Below, piece after piece: positions 1-11,580 of a stretch of 64,000 nt of DNA. The first letter of the stretch is position 1. Each line of letters starts with the position of its first letter. The DNA lies in contig NZ_JOFL01000005.1 in NCBI RefSeq assembly GCF_000719265.1, forward strand, positions 62,001 to 126,000, given 5' to 3'. Position numbers and translations under genes: made by a program. The notes below the pieces were generated by a model. That model had not been told where the DNA came from. It saw only the letters and a program-made list of their open reading frames with translations, and did no database searches. Source of the DNA: Streptomyces roseoverticillatus (GTDB taxonomy: Bacteria; Actinomycetota; Actinomycetes; Streptomycetales; Streptomycetaceae).

Positions 1-305
1 GGCCGCGCGCCCGCCGCACGATCCTGGTCTCCGACTTCGTGTCGTTCCTCGCCGCCGCGGTGCTCTTCATCGTCACCGTCGGCAAGGTGCAGGGCTTCGC
101 GTTCACGCTCGGCCTGACCACGCTCCTCGACGTCGTCGTGGTCTTCTTCTTCACCAAGCCGCTGATGACGCTCCTCGCCCGGCGCAAGTTCTTCGCGAGC
201 GGGCATCCGTGGTCCGGGCTCGACCCCAAGCGGCTCGGCGTCAAGCCGCCGCTGCGGGCCTCCCGCCGCCGCCCCTCCGCCCCCGCCGACCCGAAGGAGG
301 CGTGA
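1..305 (+). CDS. secD: SecD, protein translocase subunit (C-terminal end, cut by window edge)
   Basis: Only the last ~100 residues are present; the reading frame runs in from the left edge and stops at the TGA at 303-305. The fragment holds the end of the SecD export domain: two hydrophobic helices, the second (GLTTLLDVVVVFFFTKPL) being a strongly conserved SecD/SecF C-terminal stretch, then a basic Pro/Arg-rich cytoplasmic tail. SecD works with SecF in the membrane to use the proton gradient for the late steps of Sec export. The stop lies 1 nt before the secF start, so the two are surely co-transcribed and probably translationally coupled. Confidence 0.93.
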   Translation, partial: PRARRTILVSDFVSFLAAAVLFIVTVGKVQGFAFTLGLTTLLDVVVVFFFTKPLMTLLARRKFFASGHPWSGLDPKRLGVKPPLRASRRRPSAPADPKEA

Positions 306-306
306 G

Positions 307-1419
307 ATGTCCAAGCTCGGCAATCTCGGTGCCCGGCTCTACCGCGGCGAGGTCGGCTACGACTTCGTGGCCAAGCGGAAGATCTGGTACGGCATCTCGA
401 TCCTCATCACCATCACGGCCATCGTCGGCCTGGCGGTGCGCGGCCTGAACATGGGCATCGAGTTCTCCGGCGGCGCGGTCTTCACCACGCCCAAGACCTC
501 GGTCTCGGCGGACGCCGCCCGCCAGACGGCGGAGGAGGCCTCCGGCCACACCGCGATCGTCCAGAAGCTCGGCAACGGCCCGCTGCGCATCCAGGTCAGC
601 GACGTCACCACCGAGCAGTCGCGCGCCACCCAGGAAGCCCTGGCCAAGAAGCTCGGCGTCTCCACGGACAAGGTCAACACCGACATCGTCGGCCCGAGCT
701 GGGGCGACCAGATCGCCAACAAGGCATGGACCGGCCTGGCCGTCTTCATGATCCTCGTGGTGATCTACCTCGCGATCGCCTTCGAGTGGCGGATGGCGCT
801 CGCCGCCCTGGTCGCACTGATCCACGACCTCACCATCACCGTCGGCGTCTACGCCCTGGTCGGCTTCGAGGTCACCCCGGGCACCGTGATCGGTCTGCTC
901 ACCATCCTCGGTTACTCCCTCTACGACACCGTCGTCGTCTTCGACGGCCTGAAGGAGAGCTCGAAGGACATCACGAAGCAGACCCGCTTCACCTACAGCG
1001 AGATCGCCAACCGCAGCCTCAACGGCACCCTGGTGCGCTCGATCAACACCACCGTGGTGGCGCTGCTGCCGGTCGCCGGCCTGCTGTTCATCGGCGGCGG
1101 CTTCCTCGGCGCGGGCATGCTCAACGACATCTCGCTCGCCCTGTTCGTCGGCCTCGCGGCCGGCGCCTATTCCTCGATCTTCATCGCCACCCCGCTGGTC
1201 GCCGACTTCAAGGAGCGCGACCCGCAGATGAAGGCCCTGACCAAGCGGGTGCGCGCCAAGCGCGCCGCCGCGGCCGCGAAGGGCGAGGCGGGCGAGGCGG
1301 AGCCGCGCGACGCCGTCCCCGGAGCGGAGAACGACGAGGACGAGGACACCGGCACCGCCGGCGTCGTCGCCCCCCGCGCCCGCGGCAGCCGCGGCCGTGC
1401 CCAGGGGAAGCGCCGATGA
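307..1419 (+). CDS. secF: SecF, protein translocase subunit
   Basis: 370 residues, usual for actinobacterial SecF. A first transmembrane helix (about 26-47) is followed by the conserved GIEFSGG motif (50-56), an extracytoplasmic domain (about 57-135) and a block of five hydrophobic helices (about 140-305). The charged tail (310-370) is rich in Arg/Ala/Glu. ATG at 307 is preceded by GGAGG right inside the secD end. SecF pairs with SecD to help release and pull exported proteins across the membrane. Its stop overlaps the apt start in an ATGA. Confidence 0.97.
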   Translation: MSKLGNLGARLYRGEVGYDFVAKRKIWYGISILITITAIVGLAVRGLNMGIEFSGGAVFTTPKTSVSADAARQTAEEASGHTAIVQKLGNGPLRIQVSDVTTEQSRATQEALAKKLGVSTDKVNTDIVGPSWGDQIANKAWTGLAVFMILVVIYLAIAFEWRMALAALVALIHDLTITVGVYALVGFEVTPGTVIGLLTILGYSLYDTVVVFDGLKESSKDITKQTRFTYSEIANRSLNGTLVRSINTTVVALLPVAGLLFIGGGFLGAGMLNDISLALFVGLAAGAYSSIFIATPLVADFKERDPQMKALTKRVRAKRAAAAAKGEAGEAEPRDAVPGAENDEDEDTGTAGVVAPRARGSRGRAQGKRR

Positions 1420-1982
1420 GCGCCACCGGGGTCGGCCCCGCCGACGAGAAGCTGCGTGACCTGCTGCTCGGGCACATCCACGACGTGCCCGACTACCCCA
1501 AGCCGGGCGTGATGTTCAAGGACATCACCCCGCTGCTCGCCGACGCCACCGCGTTCGCCGCCCTGACCGACGCCCTGGCGGAGGCGTGCAGGCGCCACGG
1601 CGCCACCAAGGTCGTCGGCCTGGAGGCCCGGGGCTTCATCCTCGGCGCCCCGGCCGCCGTCCGCGCAGGGCTCGGCTTCGTGCCCGTGCGCAAGGCGGGC
1701 AAGCTCCCCGGAGCCACGCTGGCCCAGGCGTACGAGCTGGAGTACGGCACGGCGGAGATCGAGATGCACGCCGATGCGGTGGGCCCGGGCGACCGCGTCC
1801 TCGTCATCGACGACGTGCTGGCCACGGGCGGCACCGCCGAGGCCTCGGTCCGGCTGATCCGCCGGGCCGGCGCCGAGGTGGCCGGGGTCGTCGTGCTCAT
1901 GGAGCTCGGCTTCCTGCCCGGCCGCGAGCGGCTCTCCGGCGCCCTCGAAGCGGCGCCGCTGGAGGCACTGATCACCGTCTGA
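1416..1982 (+). CDS. apt: Adenine phosphoribosyltransferase
   Basis: 188 residues. The ATG at 1416 overlaps the secF stop (ATGA). The PRPP-binding signature VLVIDDVLATGGTA lies at 128-141, and the early PKPGVMFKDITPLL segment (28-41) is typical of Apt. The enzyme makes AMP from adenine and PRPP in the cytoplasm (purine salvage). The secD-secF-apt-relA order is common in actinobacteria, which supports the call. A strong hairpin follows the stop, so relA is likely transcribed separately at least in part. Confidence 0.97.
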   Translation: MSATGVGPADEKLRDLLLGHIHDVPDYPKPGVMFKDITPLLADATAFAALTDALAEACRRHGATKVVGLEARGFILGAPAAVRAGLGFVPVRKAGKLPGATLAQAYELEYGTAEIEMHADAVGPGDRVLVIDDVLATGGTAEASVRLIRRAGAEVAGVVVLMELGFLPGRERLSGALEAAPLEALITV

Positions 1983-2014
1983 CCTGCCACGACGGCGCAG
2001 ACCGGACAAGCGGG

Positions 2015-2044
2015 GCGGCCCCCGGGGAAGACCCCGGGGGCCGC
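2015..2044 (+). terminator. Hairpin terminator after apt
   Basis: A perfect 13-bp stem (2015-2027 with 2032-2044) closed by a 4-nt AAGA loop, 32 bp after the apt stop. It has no T run, as is usual for streptomycete terminators. Confidence 0.75.
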
Positions 2045-2153
2045 TTCGCGTTCTGGTGAGCAGAGCCGGGTGCGCGACGCCCCCGCCGCCCGGGCTCGAT
2101 ACCATGGTTGTCCGGACCTGATCGGGGGGCCGGACCCCGCATGAGGAGTGCTC

Positions 2154-4670
<2,517 letters not shown>

Positions 4671-4676
4671 GCGCCC

Positions 4677-4726
4677 CCATATGAGTAAGGGGCTCCGGCA
4701 ATAGCCGGAGCCCCTTACTCATATGG
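4677..4726. terminator. Bidirectional terminator between relA and the DUF349 gene
   Basis: A perfect 23-bp inverted repeat (4677-4699 with 4704-4726) around a 4-nt loop AATA, lying between two convergent stop codons. It is AT-richer than its surroundings at the stem base and should work in both directions. Confidence 0.85.
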
Positions 4727-4749
4727 CCGTTCAGCACTCATACGGCCGT

Positions 4750-5979
4750 TCAGCCGCCGAACTCCTCCAGCCCCTTCAGGGCCTGGTCCAGCAGGGCCTT
4801 GCGGCCCTCCAGCTCCTGCGAGAGCTTGCTCGCCTTGGCGTCGTTACCCGCGGCACGCGCCTTGTCGACCTGCTCCTGCAGCTTGTCGACGGCCGCCTGC
4901 AGCTGGCCGGTCAGCCCCGCCGCACGGGCCCGCGCCTCCGGGTTCGTACGCCGCCACTCGGCCTCCTCGGCCTCCTGGATGGCGCGCTCCACCGCGTGCA
5001 TCCGGCCCTCGATCTTCGGGCGGGCGTCGCGCGGGACGTGGCCGATGGCCTCCCAGCGCTCGTTGATCGAGCGGAACGCGGCGCGGGCGGCCTTCAGGTC
5101 GGTGACGGGCAGCAGCTTCTCGGCCTCGGCCGCGAGCTCCTCCTTGTGCGTCAGGTTGACCTGCTGCTCGGCGTCGCGCTCGGCGAACACCTCGCTGCGC
5201 GCCTGGAAGAAGACGTCCTGCGCACCGCGGAAGCGGCCCCACAGCTCGTCCTCCGACTCGCGCTGCGCGCGGCCGACGGCCTTCCACTCGGCCATCAGGT
5301 CGCGGTAGCGCGCGGCCGTCGGGCCCCAGTCGGTGGACCCGGAGAGCGCCTCGGCCTCGGCGACCAGCTTCTCCTTGGCCTTGCGGGCGTCCTCACGCTG
5401 CGCGTCGAGGGCGGCGAAGTGCGCCTTGCGCCGCTTGGAGAACGCCGAGCGGGCGTGCGAGAAGCGGTGCCACAGCTCGTCGTCGGCCTTGCGGTCCAGC
5501 CGCGGCAGGCCCTTCCAGATGTCGACCAGGGCGCGCAGCCGCTCGCCGGCGGACCGCCACTGCTCGCTCGCCGCCAGCTCCTCGGCCTCGGCGACCAGCG
5601 CCTCCTTGGCCGTGCGCGCCTCGTCGGCCTGCTTGGCCTTCGCCGCCTTGCGCTCCTCGCGGCGCGCCTCGACCGTCGCGACGAGCTTGTCGAGCCGGGT
5701 CCGCAGCGCGTCGAGGTCGCCGACGGCGTGGTGCTCGTCGACCTGCGTGCGCAGGTGGCCGATCGCGGTCATCGCGTCCTTGGCCGACAGGTCGGTGGTC
5801 TTGACCCGCTTCTCGAGGAGGCCGATCTCGACGACCAGGCCCTCGTACTTGCGCTCGAAGTAAGCAAGGGCCTCCTCGGGAGACCCGGCCTGCCACGATC
5901 CGACGACCTGCTCACCGTCGGCAGTACGCACGTACACGGTCCCCGTCTCGTCGACGCGGCCCCATGGGTCGCTGCTCAC
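4750..5979 (-). CDS. DUF349 domain-containing coiled-coil protein
   Basis: 409 residues from the GTG at 5979, chosen because GGAGG (about 5986-5991) is well placed; an upstream start at 6027 would add 16 unlikely residues. The N-terminus (SSDPWGRVDETGTVYVRTADG) is a small beta-rich head. The rest is nearly all charged helix with at least three DUF349-type units, each with a W-x-G-D/L-W-x-R/K-F pattern (for example ELWHRFSHARSAF and ELWGRFRGAQDVFF). The C-terminal ~60 residues form a coiled coil. Its biochemical role is not known to me; it is cytoplasmic by composition. It is the only gene between two terminator-like regions. Confidence 0.9.
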   Translation of the reverse strand: MSSDPWGRVDETGTVYVRTADGEQVVGSWQAGSPEEALAYFERKYEGLVVEIGLLEKRVKTTDLSAKDAMTAIGHLRTQVDEHHAVGDLDALRTRLDKLVATVEARREERKAAKAKQADEARTAKEALVAEAEELAASEQWRSAGERLRALVDIWKGLPRLDRKADDELWHRFSHARSAFSKRRKAHFAALDAQREDARKAKEKLVAEAEALSGSTDWGPTAARYRDLMAEWKAVGRAQRESEDELWGRFRGAQDVFFQARSEVFAERDAEQQVNLTHKEELAAEAEKLLPVTDLKAARAAFRSINERWEAIGHVPRDARPKIEGRMHAVERAIQEAEEAEWRRTNPEARARAAGLTGQLQAAVDKLQEQVDKARAAGNDAKASKLSQELEGRKALLDQALKGLEEFGG

Positions 5980-6123
5980 AGCGCCTCCTCCACATGATGC
6001 CGGGGCCGGCGTGCGGCCCTCGCGCATCGTCCACAGTTGTTCCGGGCAGGGCCGCGCCCTGGCCGGTCCGACGGCTTGATCATCGTCTTGATCATTCGGG
6101 TGCGGGTAGCCGCCGGATCAGGC

Positions 6124-6129
6124 ACCCTA
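6124..6129 (-). promoter_or_regulatory. Possible -10 element for the DUF349 gene
   Basis: TAGGGT read on the minus strand, about 145 bp upstream of the DUF349 start, in the 266-bp space 5980-6245. No convincing -35 accompanies it. Otherwise this spacer shows only two close copies of TTGATCAT (about 6077-6096) and no gene. Confidence 0.25.
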
Positions 6130-6245
6130 CACAACGCCAACATAGGCGACCGGCGCCCTGGCTGTCCGTATCCCGCGCGACCGAAATTTCGCTGAGCGGG
6201 CAACAACCGGGCGCCGGAGGCCTGATCGGGGCGGTGAGCCCGGCG

Positions 6246-7076
6246 TCAGGACTTGGCGACCGTCGCCTTGTCGATGACCACCGTCGCGTTCGGGGCGCCG
6301 TCGCCGGCACCGGACGGCTCACCCGCGTCCGCGATCTTCTTGAGCGTCTTCATGCCCTCGGCGCCGATCGTGCCGAAGGGCGTGTACGTCGGCGGCAGCG
6401 GGCTGTCCTGGTAGACGAGGAAGAACTGGCTGCCACCGGTGTGCGGCTGGCCGGTGTTGGCCATCGCGACCGTGCCCGCGGGATAGACGTTCCCCTTGAG
6501 CTTGGAGTCCTTGAGGTTCTCGTCGGGCAGGGTGTAGCCCGGGCCGCCCGAGCCGGTTCCCTTGGGGTCGCCGCACTGCAGGACGTAGATCCCCGAGGTG
6601 GTCAGGCGGTGGCACTTGGTGTGGTCGAAGTAGCCCTCGCCGGCGAGGAAGTTGAAGGAGTTGACCGTGTGCGGGGCGTTCGCCGCGTCGAGCTTGACGT
6701 CGATCGTGCCGCAGGTCGTCTTCAAGTCCATGGCGTACGCCGCGGACTTGTCGATGCCCATCTCCGGCTCCGACTTCCACGTCTTCGCGGCGGGGGAGCC
6801 GGGGGCGGGCTTGGCGCACGGGTCGGGACCCTTAGAAGGCGCAGTGGGGGCCTTGGAGGTCTCGGGCGCCGCGGCGTCGGTCGTGTCCTTCTTGTCGTCG
6901 CCGGACAGCGCGCCCGTGGCGTACGCGGTCACGCCCGCCGCCAGCACCACCGCGAGGGCGGCGGCGATCACCGCGTTCCGCCGGCGGGCCTTGCGCCGGG
7001 CCTCCTCGCGGCGCTGCTGCTGCCGCTCGAACTTCTCCCGGGCGAGCTGCCGCCGCCGCTGCTCGTTACTGACCAC
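6246..7076 (-). CDS. Membrane-anchored cyclophilin-type peptidyl-prolyl isomerase
   Basis: 276 residues. A very basic, Gln/Arg-rich cytoplasmic segment (1-34) leads into one transmembrane helix (about 35-54, VIAAALAVVLAAGVTAYATG). A Ser/Thr/Pro linker follows, then a cyclophilin domain (about 105-275) with FNFLAGEGYFD, GSQFFLVYQ and FGTIGAEG blocks. The domain therefore faces the outside, where it would catalyse proline isomerisation in folding envelope or secreted proteins. GTG at 7076 has GAGGAG about 8 nt upstream. The active-site residues are less complete than in PpiA/PpiB, so activity is inferred. It is divergent from the MBL hydrolase gene. Confidence 0.93.
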   Translation of the reverse strand: MVSNEQRRRQLAREKFERQQQRREEARRKARRRNAVIAAALAVVLAAGVTAYATGALSGDDKKDTTDAAAPETSKAPTAPSKGPDPCAKPAPGSPAAKTWKSEPEMGIDKSAAYAMDLKTTCGTIDVKLDAANAPHTVNSFNFLAGEGYFDHTKCHRLTTSGIYVLQCGDPKGTGSGGPGYTLPDENLKDSKLKGNVYPAGTVAMANTGQPHTGGSQFFLVYQDSPLPPTYTPFGTIGAEGMKTLKKIADAGEPSGAGDGAPNATVVIDKATVAKS

Positions 7077-7262
7077 CGGGTCTACTCCTCATACCGACTT
7101 GTCCATGTCATGAGCCCTGTGTTGCTGGTGTGCCCGTACCGTATACGGGTTCGCGGCCGCGGAGGTGCCGCCGGTAGGCTCTTGTTCGCAGCCGGTGACC
7201 CCCGAGGGGCGTCGCGGCCGCACCGCTGATGAAATTCTGCTGGTCGATCATTAAGGACGAAT

Positions 7263-7994
7263 GTGCTGATTGCCGGGTTCCCCGCCGGGGCCTGGGGGAC
7301 CAACTGCTACCTGGTCGCCCCTGCCGCAGGCGAGGAGTGCGTGATCATCGACCCGGGCCACCAGGCGGCCCCCGGGGTCGAGGAGGCGCTCAGGAAGCAT
7401 CGGCTCAAGCCCGTCGCCGTCGTCCTCACCCACGGCCACATCGACCACGTCGCCTCGGTCGTCCCGGTGTGCGGCGCCCACGACGTCCCGGCCTGGATCC
7501 ACCCCGCCGACCGCTACATGATGAGCGACCCGGAGAAGGCCCTCGGCCGCTCCATCGGGCAGCAGCTCATGGGCGAGCTGACCGTCGGGGAGCCGGACGA
7601 CGTCAAGGAGCTGACCGACGGCTCCCGCCTCGATCTCGCCGGGCTGGAGTTCACCGTCGCGCACGCGCCCGGCCATACCAAGGGGTCGGTGACCTTCAGG
7701 ATGCCCGAAGCCCCCGATGGAGCAGACGTCCCGTCGGTGTTCTTCTCGGGTGACCTGCTGTTCGCCGGCTCCATCGGACGCACCGACCTGCCGGGCGGTG
7801 ATCACGCCGAGATGCTCCGGTCGCTGGCACGCGTGTGCCTGCCCCTGGACGACTCGACCGTGGTCCTGTCCGGCCACGGCCCCCAGACCAGCATCGGCCG
7901 CGAGCGCGCCACCAACCCGTACCTGCGGGAAGTGGCGGACACGCTGCGCGGCTCCGGAGGCGGCCCTACCGCCGCTCCGCGAAGAGGAATGTGA
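7263..7994 (+). CDS. MBL-fold metallo-hydrolase (glyoxalase II-like)
   Basis: 243 residues from GTG 7263 with AAGGA upstream. The metal-binding HGHIDH motif is in [11 protein letters not shown] (about 57-67). Later ligands are seen in [19 protein letters not shown] and the final GHGPQT. This is the small glyoxalase II-like group that actinobacteria carry directly upstream of hisS (the M. tuberculosis order is the same). It probably hydrolyses a thioester or similar small ester with two metal ions; the true substrate is unknown. The stop is 10 nt before the hisS start. Confidence 0.92.
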   Translation: MLIAGFPAGAWGTNCYLVAPAAGEECVIIDPGHQAAPGVEEALRKHRLKPVAVVLTHGHIDHVASVVPVCGAHDVPAWIHPADRYMMSDPEKALGRSIGQQLMGELTVGEPDDVKELTDGSRLDLAGLEFTVAHAPGHTKGSVTFRMPEAPDGADVPSVFFSGDLLFAGSIGRTDLPGGDHAEMLRSLARVCLPLDDSTVVLSGHGPQTSIGRERATNPYLREVADTLRGSGGGPTAAPRRGM

Positions 7995-8004
7995 CGATTT
8001 TCCC

Positions 8005-9267
8005 GTGAGTACGTTCAAGGCCCCCAAGGGCACCTACGACCTCAAGCCCCCCACCTCCGCCGTCTACCTCGCGGTCCGCGAGGCCATCGCCGCCCCGCTC
8101 AAGCGGGCCGGCTACGGCTACGTCGAGACCCCCGGCTTCGAGCAGGTCGAGCTGTTCTCCCGCGGCGTCGGCGAGTCGACCGACATCGTGACCAAGGAGA
8201 TGTACACCCTCACCACGCGCGGCGGCGACCAGCTCGCCCTGCGCCCCGAGGGCACCGCCTCCGTACTGCGCGCCGCGCTGGAGGGCAACCTCCACAAGGA
8301 CGGCAACCTGCCCGTCAAGCTCTGGTACTCCGGCTCGTACTACCGCTACGAGCGCCCGCAGAAGGGCCGCTACCGCCACTTCTCGCAGGTCGGCGCGGAG
8401 GCCATCGGCGCCGAGGACCCGGCGCTGGACGCCGAGCTGATCATCCTGGCCGTCGACGCGTACAAATCGCTCGGCCTGAGCAACTTCCGCCTCCTGCTGA
8501 ACTCGCTCGGCGACAAGGAGTGCCGCCCCGTCTACCGCGCCGCCCTGCAGGACTTCCTGCGCGGCCTGGAGCTGGACGAGGACACCCGACGCCGCATCGA
8601 GATCAACCCGCTGCGCGTCCTGGACGACAAGCGCGAGGACGTCCAGAAGCAGCTCGTCGGCGCCCCGCTCTTCCGTGACCACCTGTGCGAGGCCTGCAAG
8701 GCCTACCACGAGCAGGTCCGCGAGCTGCTGACCGCCGCGGGCGTCGAGTTCGAGGACGACCCCAAGCTCGTCCGCGGCCTCGACTACTACACCCGCACCA
8801 CCTTCGAGTTCGTGCACGACGGCCTCGGCTCGCAGTCCGCGGTCGGCGGCGGCGGCCGCTACGACGGCCTGTCCGAGATGATCGGCGGCCCCGCGCTGCC
8901 GTCCGTCGGCTGGGCTCTCGGCGTCGACCGCACGGTGCTGGCCCTGGAGGCCGAGGGCATCGCGCTCGACCTGCCGTCGCCCACCGAGGTCTACGCCGTC
9001 CCGCTCGGCGAGGAGGCCCGCCGGGTCCTCTTCGGCCTGGTCACCGAGCTGCGCCGCAACGGCGTCGCCACCGACTTCGCGTACGGCGGCAAGGGCCTGA
9101 AGAACGCGATGAAGTCGGCCAACCGCTCCGGCGCCCGCTTCGCGGTCATCGCCGGCGAGCGCGACCTGGCCGAGGGCAACGTACAGCTCAAGGACCTGGA
9201 GAGCGGCGAGCAGAAGGCCGTCGCCCTCGCCGATGTCGTGGATGAAGTCCTGGCCAAGCAGGGCTGA
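8005..9267 (+). CDS. hisS: Histidyl-tRNA synthetase
   Basis: 420 residues from the GTG at 8005 ([12 protein letters not shown]), the usual N-terminus in Streptomyces; the SD is weak (GAGGA about 16 nt upstream). Class II motifs: motif 2 [15 protein letters not shown], the histidine loops [13 protein letters not shown] and GGGGRYDGL, and motif 3 [10 protein letters not shown], followed by an anticodon-binding C-terminal domain. It charges tRNA-His in the cytoplasm. It is co-transcribed with the preceding hydrolase. Confidence 0.97.
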   Translation: MSTFKAPKGTYDLKPPTSAVYLAVREAIAAPLKRAGYGYVETPGFEQVELFSRGVGESTDIVTKEMYTLTTRGGDQLALRPEGTASVLRAALEGNLHKDGNLPVKLWYSGSYYRYERPQKGRYRHFSQVGAEAIGAEDPALDAELIILAVDAYKSLGLSNFRLLLNSLGDKECRPVYRAALQDFLRGLELDEDTRRRIEINPLRVLDDKREDVQKQLVGAPLFRDHLCEACKAYHEQVRELLTAAGVEFEDDPKLVRGLDYYTRTTFEFVHDGLGSQSAVGGGGRYDGLSEMIGGPALPSVGWALGVDRTVLALEAEGIALDLPSPTEVYAVPLGEEARRVLFGLVTELRRNGVATDFAYGGKGLKNAMKSANRSGARFAVIAGERDLAEGNVQLKDLESGEQKAVALADVVDEVLAKQG

Positions 9268-9326
9268 TTGCCACTCTCCTGGTGCAGAATGGGCGCCAGG
9301 GACCGACTGATGGGATCAACGGCGCT

Positions 9327-9989
9327 ATGACCACTTCGGCACTGGACCGCTCCGACACCGACGGCGACGAGCGGGACGGCCCCGCGACCGGCGCCATGGG
9401 CGGCAGCCGCGCGTTCGCGCTGCTGCTGGTCATCACCGGTGCGCTGGGGCTGCTCGCCGCATGGGTCATCACGATCGACAAGAACAAGATCCTCGAAGCC
9501 AAGGCGGTCGGGAAGACCTTCACCCCCGGGTGCAGCCTCAACCCGATCGTCTCCTGCGGCAACATCATGGAGAGCGAGCAGGCCCACGCCTTCGGGTTCC
9601 CGAATCCGATGCTGGGGCTCGTCTGCTACGGCGCGATCATCGCGATCGGCCTGGCGCTGCTCTCGGGCGCCCGCTTCCCCCGCTGGTACTGGCTGGGCAT
9701 GCAGGCCGGCACCCTCTTCGGCGTCGGATTCTGCACCTGGCTGCAGTACCAGTCGCTGTACGTCATCGGGTCGCTGTGCCTGTGGTGCTGCCTGGCCTGG
9801 GTCGCCACGATCTTCATGTTCTGCTACGTGACCGTGCAGAACGTCCGTCACCGCTTCATCCCGGTGCCGGACGGCGTGCGCCGCGCCCTGCTGGAGTTCC
9901 ACTGGGTCGTGCCCGTCCTGTGGGTCGGCATCATCGGCATGCTGGTCCTCACCCGCTGGTGGGACTTCTGGACGGGCGGTACCGCCTGA
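9327..9989 (+). CDS. Vitamin K epoxide reductase (VKOR) family membrane protein
   Basis: 220 residues from ATG 9327; an upstream GTG at 9282 lacks an SD and adds 15 poorly coding residues. After a short acidic head there are four to five transmembrane helices. The first periplasmic loop holds a Cys pair (CSLNPIVSC), and a later helix holds the redox centre CLWC. These are the VKOR signatures: such proteins use a quinone to re-oxidise a partner thiol protein so that disulfides form in exported proteins (the DsbB job in actinobacteria). No DsbA-like partner is next to it here. Confidence 0.92.
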   Translation: MTTSALDRSDTDGDERDGPATGAMGGSRAFALLLVITGALGLLAAWVITIDKNKILEAKAVGKTFTPGCSLNPIVSCGNIMESEQAHAFGFPNPMLGLVCYGAIIAIGLALLSGARFPRWYWLGMQAGTLFGVGFCTWLQYQSLYVIGSLCLWCCLAWVATIFMFCYVTVQNVRHRFIPVPDGVRRALLEFHWVVPVLWVGIIGMLVLTRWWDFWTGGTA

Positions 9990-10012
9990 CCGCCGCCGCA
10001 CCTGGCTTGATC

Positions 10013-10043
10013 AAGGCCGCCGGACCCCTGGTCCGGCGGCCTT
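10013..10043 (+). terminator. Hairpin terminator after the VKOR gene
   Basis: A perfect 14-bp stem (10013-10026 with 10030-10043) with a 3-nt loop, ending in CTTGT, 23 bp after the stop. Confidence 0.75.
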
Positions 10044-10071
10044 GTCAGTGTCGTGACATAGAGTTTCGGAC

Positions 10072-11430
10072 GTGGAGCCCGATCTGTTCACCGCCGCCGC
10101 AGAGGACCGCCAGGAGAAAGACCCGGCGAGCAGTCCCCTGGCCGTGCGCATGCGCCCCCGCACGCTCGACGAGGTCATGGGGCAGGGGCACCTGCTCAAG
10201 CCCGGCAGCCCCCTGCGGAGGCTGGTGGGGGAGGGCAGCGGCGGCCCGGCCGGCCCGTCGTCGGTGATCCTCTGGGGCCCGCCCGGCATCGGCAAGACGA
10301 CGCTTGCGTACGTCGTCAGCCAGGCCACCAACAAGCGCTTCGTGGAGCTCTCCGCGATCACCGCGGGCGTCAAGGAAGTACGGGCCGTCATCGACGGCGC
10401 GCGCCGCGCCTCCGGGGGCTACGGCAAGGAGACGGTGCTCTTCCTCGACGAGATCCACCGCTTCAGCAAGGCCCAGCAGGACTCCCTCCTGCCCGCCGTG
10501 GAGAACCGCTGGGTCACCCTCATCGCGGCCACCACCGAGAACCCCTACTTCTCGATCATCTCCCCGCTGCTCTCCCGCTCCCTGCTGCTGACCCTGCAGG
10601 CGCTCACCGACGAGGACCTGCGGGGGCTGCTGCACCGCGCCCTCACCGACGAGCGCGGGCTCGGCGGCGCGGTGACCCTGAGCGCGGACGCCGAGGCGCA
10701 CCTGCTGCGGATCGCAGGCGGCGACGCCCGGCGCGCCCTCACCGCGCTGGAGGCGGGCGCCGGCTCGGCCATAGCCAAGGGCGAGGCCGGGATCACCCTG
10801 GAGACGCTGGAGGAGTCCGTCGACCGGGCGGCCGTGAAGTACGACCGCGACGGCGACCAGCACTACGACGTCGCGAGCGCCCTGATCAAGTCGATCCGCG
10901 GCTCCGACGTGGACGCCACGCTGCACTACCTGGCCCGCATGATCGAGGCGGGCGAGGACCCGCGGTTCATCGCGCGGCGGCTGATGATCTCCGCGAGCGA
11001 GGACATCGGCCTGGCCGATCCCACGGCCCTGCAGACGGCGGTCGCCGGCGCGCAGGCCGTCGCGCTGATCGGCTTCCCCGAGGCGCGGATCACGCTGAGC
11101 CAGGTGGCGATCGCGCTGGCGCTGGCCCCGAAGTCCAACGCGGCCTGCCTCGCGATCGAGGCCGCGCTCGCCGACGTACGGGCGGGCCTCGCCGGCCCGG
11201 TGCCGCCGCATCTGCGGGACGGCCACTACAAGGGCGCGGAGAAGCTGGGCCACGCGCAGGGCTATGTGTATCCGCACGATGTGCCCGGCGGCATTGCGGC
11301 CCAGCAGTACGCGCCGGACGCGGTCCGGGGCAAGCAGTACTACGCGCCGACGCGGTACGGGGCGGAGGCCCGCTACGCGGACGTGGTGGACCGGGTCCGC
11401 CCCCGCCTGCGGGGGGAGCAGCAGGGCTGA
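10072..11430 (+). CDS. rarA: RarA/MgsA-type replication-associated recombination ATPase
   Basis: 452 residues from GTG 10072 (no clear SD). This is an AAA+ clamp-loader-like ATPase: Walker A GPPGIGKT at 69-76, Walker B FLDEIH at about 124-129, sensor TTENP, then the RarA C-terminal tetramerisation part with [15 protein letters not shown] and [19 protein letters not shown]. RarA acts at stalled replication forks and single-strand gaps. The position between a VKOR gene and the DUF2470/rpsD pair is not an operon of related function. Confidence 0.95.
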   Translation: MEPDLFTAAAEDRQEKDPASSPLAVRMRPRTLDEVMGQGHLLKPGSPLRRLVGEGSGGPAGPSSVILWGPPGIGKTTLAYVVSQATNKRFVELSAITAGVKEVRAVIDGARRASGGYGKETVLFLDEIHRFSKAQQDSLLPAVENRWVTLIAATTENPYFSIISPLLSRSLLLTLQALTDEDLRGLLHRALTDERGLGGAVTLSADAEAHLLRIAGGDARRALTALEAGAGSAIAKGEAGITLETLEESVDRAAVKYDRDGDQHYDVASALIKSIRGSDVDATLHYLARMIEAGEDPRFIARRLMISASEDIGLADPTALQTAVAGAQAVALIGFPEARITLSQVAIALALAPKSNAACLAIEAALADVRAGLAGPVPPHLRDGHYKGAEKLGHAQGYVYPHDVPGGIAAQQYAPDAVRGKQYYAPTRYGAEARYADVVDRVRPRLRGEQQG

Positions 11431-11472
11431 CCTCGGCCAGGCACCGCCGGACAGGCCCGTTCGGCTTCTCGG

Positions 11473-11524
11473 CGTTGCGGCGGTTCCAAGGTGCCGGGCA
11501 AGCACCTTGGAATCCGCCGCAACG
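11473..11524. repeat. Inverted repeat leading into repeat copy A
   Basis: CGTTGCGGCGGTTCCAAGGT is complemented, with one extra base, by the sequence ending at 11524. It could act as a terminator for rarA. The 3' arm is also the left half of the dispersed element at 11505-11559. Confidence 0.7.
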
Positions 11525-11559
11525 GTGCGCAACCCCCGCCGGGGATTCCGGCGGTGCCG
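11505..11559 (+). repeat. Dispersed GC-rich palindromic element, copy A
   Basis: Reads CTTGGAATCCGCCGCAACGG, then a C-rich middle, then TTCCGGCGGTGCCG. It matches the five other intergenic copies in this window (44124, 44289, 47745, 57178 reversed, 57273) closely at both ends and more loosely in the middle. It lies between convergent rarA and DUF2470 genes. Confidence 0.65.
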
Positions 11560-11580
11560 AACCCGCTCAGCCGGCCGTCG

